From: Aeromonas sp. RU39B
GTDB lineage: Bacteria > Pseudomonadota > Gammaproteobacteria > Enterobacterales > Aeromonadaceae
Assembly (NCBI RefSeq): GCF_900156095.1
Contig: NZ_FTMJ01000019.1
Location: 1 to 62,033 of the forward strand
Direction of reading: 5' to 3'
DNA: 62,033 nt
Part shown: positions 9,249 to 16,826 of the stretch, in pieces
Layout: each line of letters opens with the position of its first letter
How positions within the stretch are numbered: position 1 is the first letter of the stretch
Program-made: the position numbers and the translations under genes
Notes under the pieces: model-generated
The model's database searches: none
What the model was told of the DNA's origin: nothing
What the model saw: only the letters and a program-made list of their open reading frames with translations

Positions 9249-9592
9249 TATTCACTGGTGGAGTAGAAGATCGCCAGCCAGATGGTGGTGGTGTCCGGTG
9301 CGGTCCACTCTACCCGGTGGCGACAGTGGGCCGGAAGATTGACGTGAGCGCCGGGCTCTAGCTGGATCAATTCGGCAGGACCGCCGTCAGGATCCTCAAT
9401 ACTGAGGGTGGCACTACCCTGCAGTAACAGAACCCACTCGTGTTCTTCTTGGTCGTACCACTCTCCCGGCGGCGTGAAGTGCCCTTGCGAGAGAATGCGC
9501 TCGATGCGCAGGTTGGGTGTGCTGAGCAGATCTTCAAACAGCTCGTGCGGTAGTGACTTGGGCAGGGTTTGCAACAGGTTGCCGACATGCAT
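9248..9592 (-). CDS. Cupin-domain protein
   Basis: This 114-residue protein is a single small beta-barrel (cupin). The first cupin motif is around EWYDQEEHEWVLLLQGSA and the second around LEPGAHVNLPAHCRHRVEW. The His and Glu residues (EEHE; H-C-R-H) could bind a metal. The substrate is unknown; single-domain cupins of this size can be enzymes or ligand sensors. It is monocistronic, convergent with the small hypothetical gene and divergent from the purine permease gene. Confidence 0.82.
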   Translation of the reverse strand: MHVGNLLQTLPKSLPHELFEDLLSTPNLRIERILSQGHFTPPGEWYDQEEHEWVLLLQGSATLSIEDPDGGPAELIQLEPGAHVNLPAHCRHRVEWTAPDTTTIWLAIFYSTSE

Positions 9593-9691
9593 GACAGGTC
9601 TCTCCTTCGAACGAAAAGGGATCGCCTGTTGGCAGAGTAAGTCGCAGGGGGGCAGATAGATACCCGTTTGGTGACAAAATTGCTAAAAAGG

Positions 9692-9707
9692 GTGAAAACG
9701 TTTCAGC
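9692..9707. promoter_or_regulatory. Candidate PurR box
   Basis: GTGAAAACGTTTCAGC has the AAACGTTT core and resembles the PurR operator (consensus ACGCAAACGTTTTCGT), with about 11 of 16 positions matching in the best orientation. It lies 85 bases before a purine-type permease, which supports the call by context. Confidence 0.5.
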
Positions 9708-9791
9708 AAAGCGCTGCAATTTGTCCGATTTCCTGTTATTTTGCGCGCCCATAATATAAACGATTTCGTTCACACTTTTGCGAGAGTCACT

Positions 9792-11150
9792 ATGGCAGAG
9801 CAGCATACGATCACCCCGTCCGCACAGGGTGGTTTCCTGAACAGCTATTTCTCGATCCATGCGCGCGGCAGCTCGGTGCGCCAGGAAGTGGTCGCCGGAC
9901 TGACCACCTTCCTCGCCATGGTCTACAGCATCATCGTGGTGCCCAACATGCTGGGAGCCGCCGGTTTTGAACAGGGGCCGGTGTTTGTCGCCACCTGTAT
10001 CATTGCCGCGTTTGGTTCTCTGATCATGGGTCTGTGGGCGCGCCTGCCGATGGCCATCGGTTGCGCTATCTCCCTGACCGCGTTTACCGCGTTCAGCCTG
10101 GTGCTGGGTCAAGGTATCTCTATCCCGGTGGCGCTGGGTGCCATCTTCTGGATGGGTATACTGTTTACCCTGATCAGCGTGACTGGTATCCGTCAGTGGA
10201 TCCTGGCTAACCTGCCGTCCGGCATTGCCCACGGCACCGGCATCGGTATCGGTCTGTTTCTGCTGCTCATCGCCACCAATGGTGTCGGTCTGGTGGTGAA
10301 AAACCCGGGCGCCGGCTTGCCGGTACAACTCGGTGAGTTCACCTCCTTCCCGGTGATCATGAGCCTGCTCGGTCTGGCTGCCATCTTCGGTCTGGAGCGT
10401 CGCCGCGTACCGGGCGGTATCCTGATGGTGATCATCGCCATCTCGATCCTCGGTCTGGTGTTTGATCCCAAGGTGACCTGGCAAGGTTTCTTCGCCCTGC
10501 CGAGCCTCGCCGGTGAGAAGGGCTCCCTGCTGGGTAGCCTCGACATCATGGGCGCACTCAATGCAGCTGTCATCCCGAGCGTGTTGGCGTTGGTGATGAC
10601 TGCGGTGTTTGACGCGACCGGTACCATCCGTGCCGTGGCCGGCCAAGCCGGTCTGGTCAACGAGCGTGGTCACATCATCAGTGGTGGCAAGGCGCTGACT
10701 GCCGACTCCATGAGCAGCATCGTCGCCGGTCTGGTGGGTGGTGCGCCAGCCGCTGTTTATATCGAATCTGCAGCCGGTACCGCAGCCGGTGGCAAGACCG
10801 GTCTGACCGCTACCGTGGTTGGCGTCTTGTTCCTGTTCATGCTGTTCCTCTCCCCGCTGAGCTATCTGGTGCCGGCCTACGCCACTGCACCGGCCCTGAT
10901 GTATGTGGGTTTGCTGATGCTGGGCAACGTGGCCAAGCTGGACTTCAAAGATAGCGTTGATGCGCTCTCCGGTATGCTGTGCGCGGTCTTTATCGTGCTC
11001 ACCTGCAACATCGTGACCGGTATCATGATCGGTTTTGCTTCGCTGGTAATTGGCCGTCTGGTCGGTGGTGAAGCAAGCAAGCTCAATATCGGCACTGTAC
11101 TGATCGCCATCGCGCTGGTGGTGTTCTACGCTGGCGGCTGGGCTATCTGA
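9792..11150 (+). CDS. NCS2-family purine permease (AzgA/GhxP/AdeP type)
   Basis: The 452-residue polytopic protein matches the AzgA branch of NCS2 nucleobase transporters (hypoxanthine, guanine or adenine with protons). It opens with [21 protein letters not shown] and carries [21 protein letters not shown] and the substrate-region block [23 protein letters not shown]. About 12-14 spans are expected in the inner membrane. I chose the start at 9792 ([10 protein letters not shown]) over the upstream ATG at 9741, which adds a non-family leader. A candidate PurR box upstream suggests repression when purines are plentiful. Adenine and hypoxanthine/guanine carriers cannot be told apart here. Confidence 0.9.
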   Translation: MAEQHTITPSAQGGFLNSYFSIHARGSSVRQEVVAGLTTFLAMVYSIIVVPNMLGAAGFEQGPVFVATCIIAAFGSLIMGLWARLPMAIGCAISLTAFTAFSLVLGQGISIPVALGAIFWMGILFTLISVTGIRQWILANLPSGIAHGTGIGIGLFLLLIATNGVGLVVKNPGAGLPVQLGEFTSFPVIMSLLGLAAIFGLERRRVPGGILMVIIAISILGLVFDPKVTWQGFFALPSLAGEKGSLLGSLDIMGALNAAVIPSVLALVMTAVFDATGTIRAVAGQAGLVNERGHIISGGKALTADSMSSIVAGLVGGAPAAVYIESAAGTAAGGKTGLTATVVGVLFLFMLFLSPLSYLVPAYATAPALMYVGLLMLGNVAKLDFKDSVDALSGMLCAVFIVLTCNIVTGIMIGFASLVIGRLVGGEASKLNIGTVLIAIALVVFYAGGWAI

Positions 11151-11170
11151 CCCATTTGGTCAAGGTTTAG

Positions 11171-11195
11171 AGGGCACCTGCGGGTGCCCTTTTTG
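11171..11195 (+). terminator. Purine permease terminator
   Basis: An 8-bp stem AGGGCACC / GGTGCCCT with a TGCG loop and five T lies 20 bases after the stop codon. Confidence 0.88.
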
Positions 11196-11240
11196 ATCTT
11201 CTGCGTTCGTTCACATTTTCTCCCCTTTTCCCTCTCTGAT

Positions 11241-11277
11241 GTTTCAGGTTGAAACGTGATCCGCAGCAAACCGGTTT
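11241..11277. promoter_or_regulatory. Two palindromes upstream of dhaK
   Basis: GTTTCA-ggt-TGAAAC (11241-11255) and AAACCGGTTT (11268-11277) are perfect inverted repeats about 100-130 bases before dhaK. They are candidate sites for DhaR or another regulator of the dha operon; neither is a proven site. Confidence 0.4.
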
Positions 11278-11373
11278 CACTCTGCAACCTGTATTCGGGC
11301 ACTTGGTTCGCCCCTCCGACACCATAGACTGGTCCCATCAACCACGCCCACAGGGCAATCGGAGGGACACAAG

Positions 11374-12444
11374 ATGAAAAAGTTGATCAACACCGTTGAT
11401 GCCGTCGTCCGCGAACAACTGATGGGGATGGCCGCTGCCCATCCTGAACTCAAGGTGCGCATCGAGCCGCACTTCATCACCCGCGCCGATTCTCCGGTGG
11501 CTGGCAAAGTCGCCATCATCAGTGGTGGTGGTAGTGGTCACGAGCCGATGCACGGCGGTCTGGTCGGCAAGGGGATGCTTGATGGCGCCTGTCCGGGCGA
11601 AGTGTTTACCTCACCGACGCCAGATCAGATGTATGAGTGTGCTCGCGCCGTTGATGGCGGGGCTGGTGTGCTGTTCCTGGTCAAGAACTACACCGGTGAC
11701 GTGCTCAACTTCGAAACGGCCGTTGAACTGCTGCATGGCGATGGCATCAAGGTCGCCTTTGCTCTGATTGACGATGATGTGGCGGTCAAAGACAGCCTCT
11801 ACACCGCCGGTCGCCGGGGTGTTGCCGCTACCGTTCTGATTGAGAAGATGGTCGGTGCCGCTGCTGAAGCCGGTTACAACCTGGAGCAGTGCGAAGCGCT
11901 GGCCCAGCGCATCAATAACCGTAGCCGCAGTATCGGTGTCGCGCTGCATGCTTGCACCGTGCCGGCCGCTGGCAAGCCCTCGTTCACCATGGCGGATAAC
12001 GAGATGGAGTTTGGCGTCGGTATCCACGGTGAACCGGGCATTGCACGCCGCACCTACACCGACCTCAATACGCTAGTCGATCAACTGTTTGCCAACCTGC
12101 TGGAGAACAGCCGCTATACCCGCACCTTGCGGACATGGGATCGCAGCGAAGGTGTCTGGCAGGAAGAGGCGGTCACGGTTGAGGATCTGCAATCGGGCGA
12201 TCGCGTATTGGCGCTGGTTAACAGCTTGGGCGGCACTCCGCTCTCCGAGCTTTATGGCGTCTATGGTCGCTTTTCGGAGCTGTGTGAGAAGTCCGGGCTG
12301 CATCTGGTGCGTAACATGATTGGCCCCTATTGCACCTCGCTCGACATGACCGGCATCTCGATCACGCTGGTCAAGATGGACGATGAGATGATGACCCTGT
12401 GGGATGCGCCGGTTCACACTCCGGCTCTGCGCCGTGGTTGCTAA
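11374..12444 (+). CDS. dhaK: Dihydroxyacetone kinase, substrate-binding subunit DhaK
   Basis: The 356-residue protein is the DhaK subunit of the PTS-type dihydroxyacetone kinase. It holds dihydroxyacetone as a hemiaminal on a histidine while DhaL-ADP transfers the phosphate. The substrate-binding His is at residue 218 in GIHGEPG, the same number as in E. coli. The conserved SGGGSGHEP lies at about residues 50-58, and NYTGDVLNFE is typical. It is the first gene of dhaKLM, with dhaL 9 bases downstream. AGGGACACAAG gives the ribosome binding site. The product, dihydroxyacetone phosphate, enters glycolysis in the cytosol. Confidence 0.97.
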   Translation: MKKLINTVDAVVREQLMGMAAAHPELKVRIEPHFITRADSPVAGKVAIISGGGSGHEPMHGGLVGKGMLDGACPGEVFTSPTPDQMYECARAVDGGAGVLFLVKNYTGDVLNFETAVELLHGDGIKVAFALIDDDVAVKDSLYTAGRRGVAATVLIEKMVGAAAEAGYNLEQCEALAQRINNRSRSIGVALHACTVPAAGKPSFTMADNEMEFGVGIHGEPGIARRTYTDLNTLVDQLFANLLENSRYTRTLRTWDRSEGVWQEEAVTVEDLQSGDRVLALVNSLGGTPLSELYGVYGRFSELCEKSGLHLVRNMIGPYCTSLDMTGISITLVKMDDEMMTLWDAPVHTPALRRGC

Positions 12445-12453
12445 GGAGCTGTC

Positions 12454-13089
12454 ATGCTGACCAGAGAACAGGTTGTGGCCTGGCTTAAGGCCTGTGCCGA
12501 AGTGTTTGCCGAGCAGCGCGACTTTCTGACCGGGCTCGATACCGACATTGGCGATGGCGACCACGGCATCAACATGCAGCGTGGTTTTGCCAAGGTGGCC
12601 GAGAAGCTGCCCGCTGTGGCAGACAAGGATATCGGGCAGATCCTGAAAACCACCGGTATGACGCTGCTCTCCTCGGTGGGGGGCGCCAGTGGTCCGCTGT
12701 ATGGCACCTTCTTTATCCGTGCCGCCGGAGTGGCCGATGCCCACCAGAGCCTGACGCTGGCGGAAGTGCGCCAGATGTTGAGCGATGGGGTCGAAGGCAT
12801 CGTCTCGCGTGGCCGCGCCGAGCCCAGCGACAAGACCATGTGCGATGTCTGGTGGCCGGTTTTAGCGGCGTTGGGTGAAGCCGAGCGCGATGGCTTGTCC
12901 CTTACCCAAGCACTCGAGCGCGCCGTCGCAGTGGCTGAACAGGCGGTGAAATCGACCATCCCGATGCAGGCTCGCAAAGGGCGCGCCAGCTATCTGGGTG
13001 AGCGCAGCATCGGCCATCAGGACCCGGGCGCTACCTCCTCTTGCCTGCTGTTGGCGACACTGGCTCGTCAGGTCGGGGAGGCGGCATGA
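12454..13089 (+). CDS. dhaL: Dihydroxyacetone kinase, ADP-binding subunit DhaL
   Basis: The 211-residue protein is DhaL, which keeps a permanently bound ADP that DhaM re-phosphorylates. The Mg-ADP-binding aspartate cluster TDIGDGDHGINM (about residues 30-41) is intact, as are SSVGGASGPLYG and the C-terminal HQDPGATS. It starts 9 bases after dhaK, and its stop codon overlaps the dhaM start (ATGA). This implies translational coupling and matched subunit amounts. In E. coli DhaL-ADP also activates DhaR, and the dhaR gene here is immediately downstream and convergent. Confidence 0.96.
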   Translation: MLTREQVVAWLKACAEVFAEQRDFLTGLDTDIGDGDHGINMQRGFAKVAEKLPAVADKDIGQILKTTGMTLLSSVGGASGPLYGTFFIRAAGVADAHQSLTLAEVRQMLSDGVEGIVSRGRAEPSDKTMCDVWWPVLAALGEAERDGLSLTQALERAVAVAEQAVKSTIPMQARKGRASYLGERSIGHQDPGATSSCLLLATLARQVGEAA

Positions 13090-13826
13090 TCGGTATCGTG
13101 GTGGTGTCACACAGCGCCACGCTGGCCAACGGTGTGCGCGAGCTGGCCTCCCAGCTCGCCTCACCAGCGAGGCTGGAGGTGGCGGCCGGGGTGGACGATC
13201 CGGATCATCCCATCGGTACCGATGCACTGGCGGTGATGAACGCCATTGAGGCGGCCGATGACGGTGACGGTGTGTTGGTACTGATGGATCTGGGTAGTGC
13301 CCTGCTGAGCGCCGAAACTGCGCTGGAGTTGCTGCCTGGTGAGCTCTCCGCCCGAGTGCGGCTCTGTCCGGCGCCGCTGGTGGAAGGCACGCTGGCTGCG
13401 GTGGTGGCGGCGGGCAATGGTCTTGGCATGGAGGATGTGATGGCCGAGGCGGTGCGTTCCCTTGAGCCCAAGCAGGCGATGCTGGCCCCCCGCCAACCCA
13501 TGGTCGAACCGGTGGTGGTGGCACCAGAGCCGGCAGCTCCCGCTGATGCAGAGCCCTGGCTCGAGTGCGCTGTGACCATCGATAATCAGCACGGCTTGCA
13601 CGTGCGCCCAGCCGCCAAATTGGCTGCAGCCCTGCGCCCGTTTACCGCCGAGGTATGGTTACGCCGTGGCGAGAAGGAGGTCAACCCGCGCAGTCTTAGC
13701 CGGCTGGCCATGCTGGATGTGCGCAAAGGGGATCAACTTACTCTGCGCGCACGCGGTCAGGATGCCGCCGAGGTCGTCAGCTGCTTTCGTCAGTTGGCGG
13801 CGGAGCGCTTCGGTGAGCCGGCCTGA
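13086..13826 (+). CDS. dhaM: Dihydroxyacetone kinase phosphotransfer subunit DhaM (EIIA-HPr form)
   Basis: This 246-residue DhaM has an N-terminal mannose-type EIIA domain with the phospho-His at residue 9 (VVVSHSATLANG). A Pro/Ala-rich linker (about 130-155) joins it to an HPr-like domain with the active His at residue 172 (HGLHVRPAAKL). It passes phosphate from the PTS to the ADP on DhaL. The E. coli protein has a third, enzyme-I-like domain of about 200 residues that is absent here, so phosphate must come from general PTS proteins. The start is the ATG overlapping the dhaL stop. The 3' end overlaps the convergent dhaR by 37 bases. Confidence 0.93.
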   Translation: MIGIVVVSHSATLANGVRELASQLASPARLEVAAGVDDPDHPIGTDALAVMNAIEAADDGDGVLVLMDLGSALLSAETALELLPGELSARVRLCPAPLVEGTLAAVVAAGNGLGMEDVMAEAVRSLEPKQAMLAPRQPMVEPVVVAPEPAAPADAEPWLECAVTIDNQHGLHVRPAAKLAAALRPFTAEVWLRRGEKEVNPRSLSRLAMLDVRKGDQLTLRARGQDAAEVVSCFRQLAAERFGEPA

Positions 13827-15691
13827 CGGTAACTGGCAGGATCGACGCCGAGCAGCTTGAGACGGCGCCATAAGGTGGTGCGGCTGATGCCAAGTTCGTT
13901 GGCCATCAGTTGCACCTGACCATGACAGCGGCGGGCGGCTTCCAACAGCGCTCGCCGCTCTTGTTCTGCCAGTGTCGGCGGTGGTGCGCTGTTGCTTGGC
14001 GCCCTGACCGCAGCATGCTGCAGTGTTTGCGGCAGGTGCTCGGGCAGGATGCTGTCTCCATCGGCGCGCAGCCAGGCTTGTTCTATCACCGCATGCAGTT
14101 CGTCGAGATTACCCGGCCAGGGGTAGGCCAGCAGCAGGTCGCGAGCGGCAGCAGAGAGCGTTAACGGTTGGCCGCTTTGCTCCAGCTGGTGGTTGATAAG
14201 CCCCGGCAGATCGGCAGTGCGCTCGCGCAGGGCGGGCAGATGCAGTTCGAAGGCTTGCAGGGCGTAGAGCAGTTGTCGTCCGAATTGACCAGCCGCCACC
14301 GCCTGCTCCAGATCGCCGCTGCTGGTGGCGATCAGCCGGATGCGCGGCGCCAGCACTCGCGGCGAATCAAAGCGTTGCAGGCGGCCACTTTTAAGCAGTT
14401 GCAGCAGCGCGCCTTGCAGCGCCGGCGTCAGGGCTTCTACCTGCTCAAGCAACAAGGTTCCGCCGTGGGCCTGCTCAATCATACCGGCACGCTCCAGCCC
14501 CGCCTCGTCACACCCCATCAGCAGACTTTCGAGCCGCTCGCCCGGCACCGCCTGACAATCAACGGCCACAAAGGGACCGTCGGCCAGCGCGCTCTCTTGA
14601 TGGATAAACGAGGCCAACATGCCCTTGCCGACGCCTTGTTCGCCACGCAGCAAGATCGGGCCGTGACCGTGCGCCGCTTGTCGCGCCAGCCGCAGGGTCT
14701 GGCGCATGGGGCGTGAGTCAGCCACCAGCGCGGCCGGGCGCAGGGACTGGCGCCGCTGCCAAAGCTCATCCAGACGTTCAACCGGATGCAGCAGCGCGAT
14801 AAAGTGGCTGCCCTGAGCGGTGGCGATCGATTTCAGGCTGAGCAGTACCGGGATAAGCTGCCCCTCCCGCTCCAGAATCAGGTCGACGTGGCTCAGGCTC
14901 TCACCCTGCTCCATCGCCTGCAGCATGCGCTGTGGCAGACGCAGATGCTGGGCCAGGGGCTGACCCAACACCCGCTTGGGATCGAGTCGCAGCCGCTCGG
15001 CGGCTAATTGGTTGAGGTAGTGCAGCCGCCCTTGATGGTCCCAGGCCAGCACCCCGTCGTCCATCCCTTCCAGCAAGGCATATAGCTCGCTCAAGTGGCG
15101 GTGGGACTCCTGCATCAAACCGTCCACTTGCAGCAGATTGGCCAGCTCGCGGCTGGCGGCCAGCGTCAGGGCGAGATCGCTGCGATTAGCTTCGGCCAGC
15201 GGACAATACAGGGCCAGAATGGCGACCAGCCGCCCTTGTGGATTGAACACCGGACAGGCGGCGCCAGCCCAGTTGTGCAGCGCCTCTTTGAAATGTTCCT
15301 GACCGCGCAGAGTGATGGGCATTCCCTCCTGACCCGCCAGATTAACCGCATTGCTGCCCATCCGTCCTTCACTAAAGAACGCACCTTGCTCGAGGCCCAA
15401 TGCGGTCAGTTCGGCGAGCGTGTGGGGATGGCCGACCCGGGTCAGCAGGCAGCCGCTCTCGTCGGTCAGTAGCAGGGCGCAGTGGCGCCCTTCCATGTAT
15501 TCGTAGAGATCTTCGAGGGCCATTTCGCTGGTGACCAGCAGGTCACGCTTGCGCTGCAAAATACTCTGCAGGGTCTGGCCGCGCGCCTTGTGGGGCGCCA
15601 GCCAGGGGGAAGGGCTCATCTGATGGTGACAGCGCCGCCAGGAGGCCAGCAGCCAGGCTGGCGGGGCAGGGGGGATCCGTGGCGCGTTCAT
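13790..15691 (-). CDS. dhaR: DhaR-type regulator of the dha operon
   Basis: The 633-residue protein has a GAF-like sensor (about 60-190), a PAS-like domain (about 205-310), an AAA+ domain with Walker A GEQGVGKG, and a C-terminal Fis-type helix-turn-helix (ELGISRTTLWRRLKLLG). It matches DhaR, which activates dhaKLM and is switched by DhaL (on) and DhaK (off). The GAFTGA loop needed to contact sigma-54 is missing, and Walker B reads LLLEQVE, so it should act at a sigma-70 promoter as E. coli DhaR does. The start at 15691 (MNAPRIPPAP) removes a Cys/Arg-rich artefactual leader. It converges on dhaM and follows the YdiK-type gene by 43 bases. Confidence 0.9.
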   Translation of the reverse strand: MNAPRIPPAPPAWLLASWRRCHHQMSPSPWLAPHKARGQTLQSILQRKRDLLVTSEMALEDLYEYMEGRHCALLLTDESGCLLTRVGHPHTLAELTALGLEQGAFFSEGRMGSNAVNLAGQEGMPITLRGQEHFKEALHNWAGAACPVFNPQGRLVAILALYCPLAEANRSDLALTLAASRELANLLQVDGLMQESHRHLSELYALLEGMDDGVLAWDHQGRLHYLNQLAAERLRLDPKRVLGQPLAQHLRLPQRMLQAMEQGESLSHVDLILEREGQLIPVLLSLKSIATAQGSHFIALLHPVERLDELWQRRQSLRPAALVADSRPMRQTLRLARQAAHGHGPILLRGEQGVGKGMLASFIHQESALADGPFVAVDCQAVPGERLESLLMGCDEAGLERAGMIEQAHGGTLLLEQVEALTPALQGALLQLLKSGRLQRFDSPRVLAPRIRLIATSSGDLEQAVAAGQFGRQLLYALQAFELHLPALRERTADLPGLINHQLEQSGQPLTLSAAARDLLLAYPWPGNLDELHAVIEQAWLRADGDSILPEHLPQTLQHAAVRAPSNSAPPPTLAEQERRALLEAARRCHGQVQLMANELGISRTTLWRRLKLLGVDPASYRQAGSPKRSAAN

Positions 15692-15734
15692 GAGAGGGCT
15701 CCGACAAGACGGCGAAGCCCCATTGCAGCACGAT

Positions 15735-16826
15735 TTAGCGCGGTGTGTCAGTGATCTCGCTCTGTCTCTGCGCTTCGCGCAGCTCCCCTTCACGGATCCA
15801 GGCATCGAGCAGGGTATAGGCCACCGCCAGCACCACCGGGCCGATAAACAGACCGATGATGCCAAAGGCGAGCAGGCCACCGATAACGCCAGAGAGGATC
15901 AGGATCAGTGGCAGGTCGGCACCTTGCCGGATCAGCAGCGGGCGCAGAATATTGTCCATGCTGCCCACCACCAGGGTCCACACCAGCAGGAAGGTAGCCC
16001 AGGTGGTGTCCCCGCTCCAGTAGAGATAGAGCACGCTGCAAACCAGCACCGGCACCGCACCAATCTGGGCAATCGCCAGAATGAACATCAGCAAGGTCAG
16101 CAGCATTACATAGGGGATCCCCGCGATCATCAGGCCGATGCCGGCGATGAGGGATTGCACCAGCGCCGTGACGACCACCCCCATGGCGACCGCACGGATG
16201 GCCTGAGTGGCCAGCTGAGTGGCCTGATCGCCACGCTTGCCCGCCAGCCGGTGGGCAAACCGGCGAATACCGTAAGAGGCTTGTTCACCCGAGTAGTAGA
16301 GCAGGCCACACACCACGACGGTGAGCAGGAAGTGGACGATCACCATCCCCAGATTGCCGGCTTGGGCAGCCAGCCACTTGGCGACCAGACCGAGATAGGG
16401 AGTGGCTTTGGCAAACAGCAGTTGGCCACCACTGGCCAGCACCTGTTGCCAGAGCTCGAACAACCGGTCGCCAATCAGCGGAATATCTTGCAGCCACAGC
16501 AGCTCCGGCGGGGTGGTGTTGCTCAGCTGGCCTGCCCAGTCGAGCAGTTGGGGCACCTTCTCGGCAAAGGTAGCCAGTGCCATCAGCAGCGGGATGACGA
16601 ACAGCAACAGCAGCACCAGCATCATCAGCAGAGTGGTTGGCAGGCGCCGGTTCCACAGCAGTCGTTGCAGGCGCAGCATCAGGGGCCAGGTGGCAATCGA
16701 GATCATGGTGGCCCACACCAGCGCCGGTAAAAACGGCTGCAGTACCCACAACGTCGAGATAATCAGAATGCCGATAAACAGCACTCCCAGGGTGATCTTG
16801 GCAAGGTCACGCTTGTTGTCGTTCAT
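15735..16826 (-). CDS. ydiK: AI-2E family transporter, YdiK-like
   Basis: The 363-residue inner-membrane protein has about seven to eight spans in the AI-2E (PerM/YdiK) pattern, including GGLLAFGIIGLFIGPVVLAV at the C-terminal end and MDNILRPLLI before it. The family contains proposed exporters, among them an AI-2 exporter and sodium-proton antiporters; the substrate of YdiK is not established. Its start codon lies inside the 3' end of the upstream NUDIX-PAP2 gene (20-base overlap), so translation is probably coupled. dhaR follows 43 bases downstream on the same strand. Confidence 0.88.
   Translation of the reverse strand: MNDNKRDLAKITLGVLFIGILIISTLWVLQPFLPALVWATMISIATWPLMLRLQRLLWNRRLPTTLLMMLVLLLLFVIPLLMALATFAEKVPQLLDWAGQLSNTTPPELLWLQDIPLIGDRLFELWQQVLASGGQLLFAKATPYLGLVAKWLAAQAGNLGMVIVHFLLTVVVCGLLYYSGEQASYGIRRFAHRLAGKRGDQATQLATQAIRAVAMGVVVTALVQSLIAGIGLMIAGIPYVMLLTLLMFILAIAQIGAVPVLVCSVLYLYWSGDTTWATFLLVWTLVVGSMDNILRPLLIRQGADLPLILILSGVIGGLLAFGIIGLFIGPVVLAVAYTLLDAWIREGELREAQRQSEITDTPR

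Noticed and set aside
9534..10673. Minus-strand open frame of 379 codons antisense to the purine permease
   Set aside because: It has the same His/Gln/Asp-rich antisense signature, no family features, and lies opposite a clear transporter gene.
11298..11311. Possible sigma-54 promoter (GG-N10-GC) before dhaK
   Set aside because: Only the minimal GG/GC spacing fits, the flanks do not match TGGCAC-N5-TTGC, and the DhaR here lacks the GAFTGA loop needed for sigma-54.
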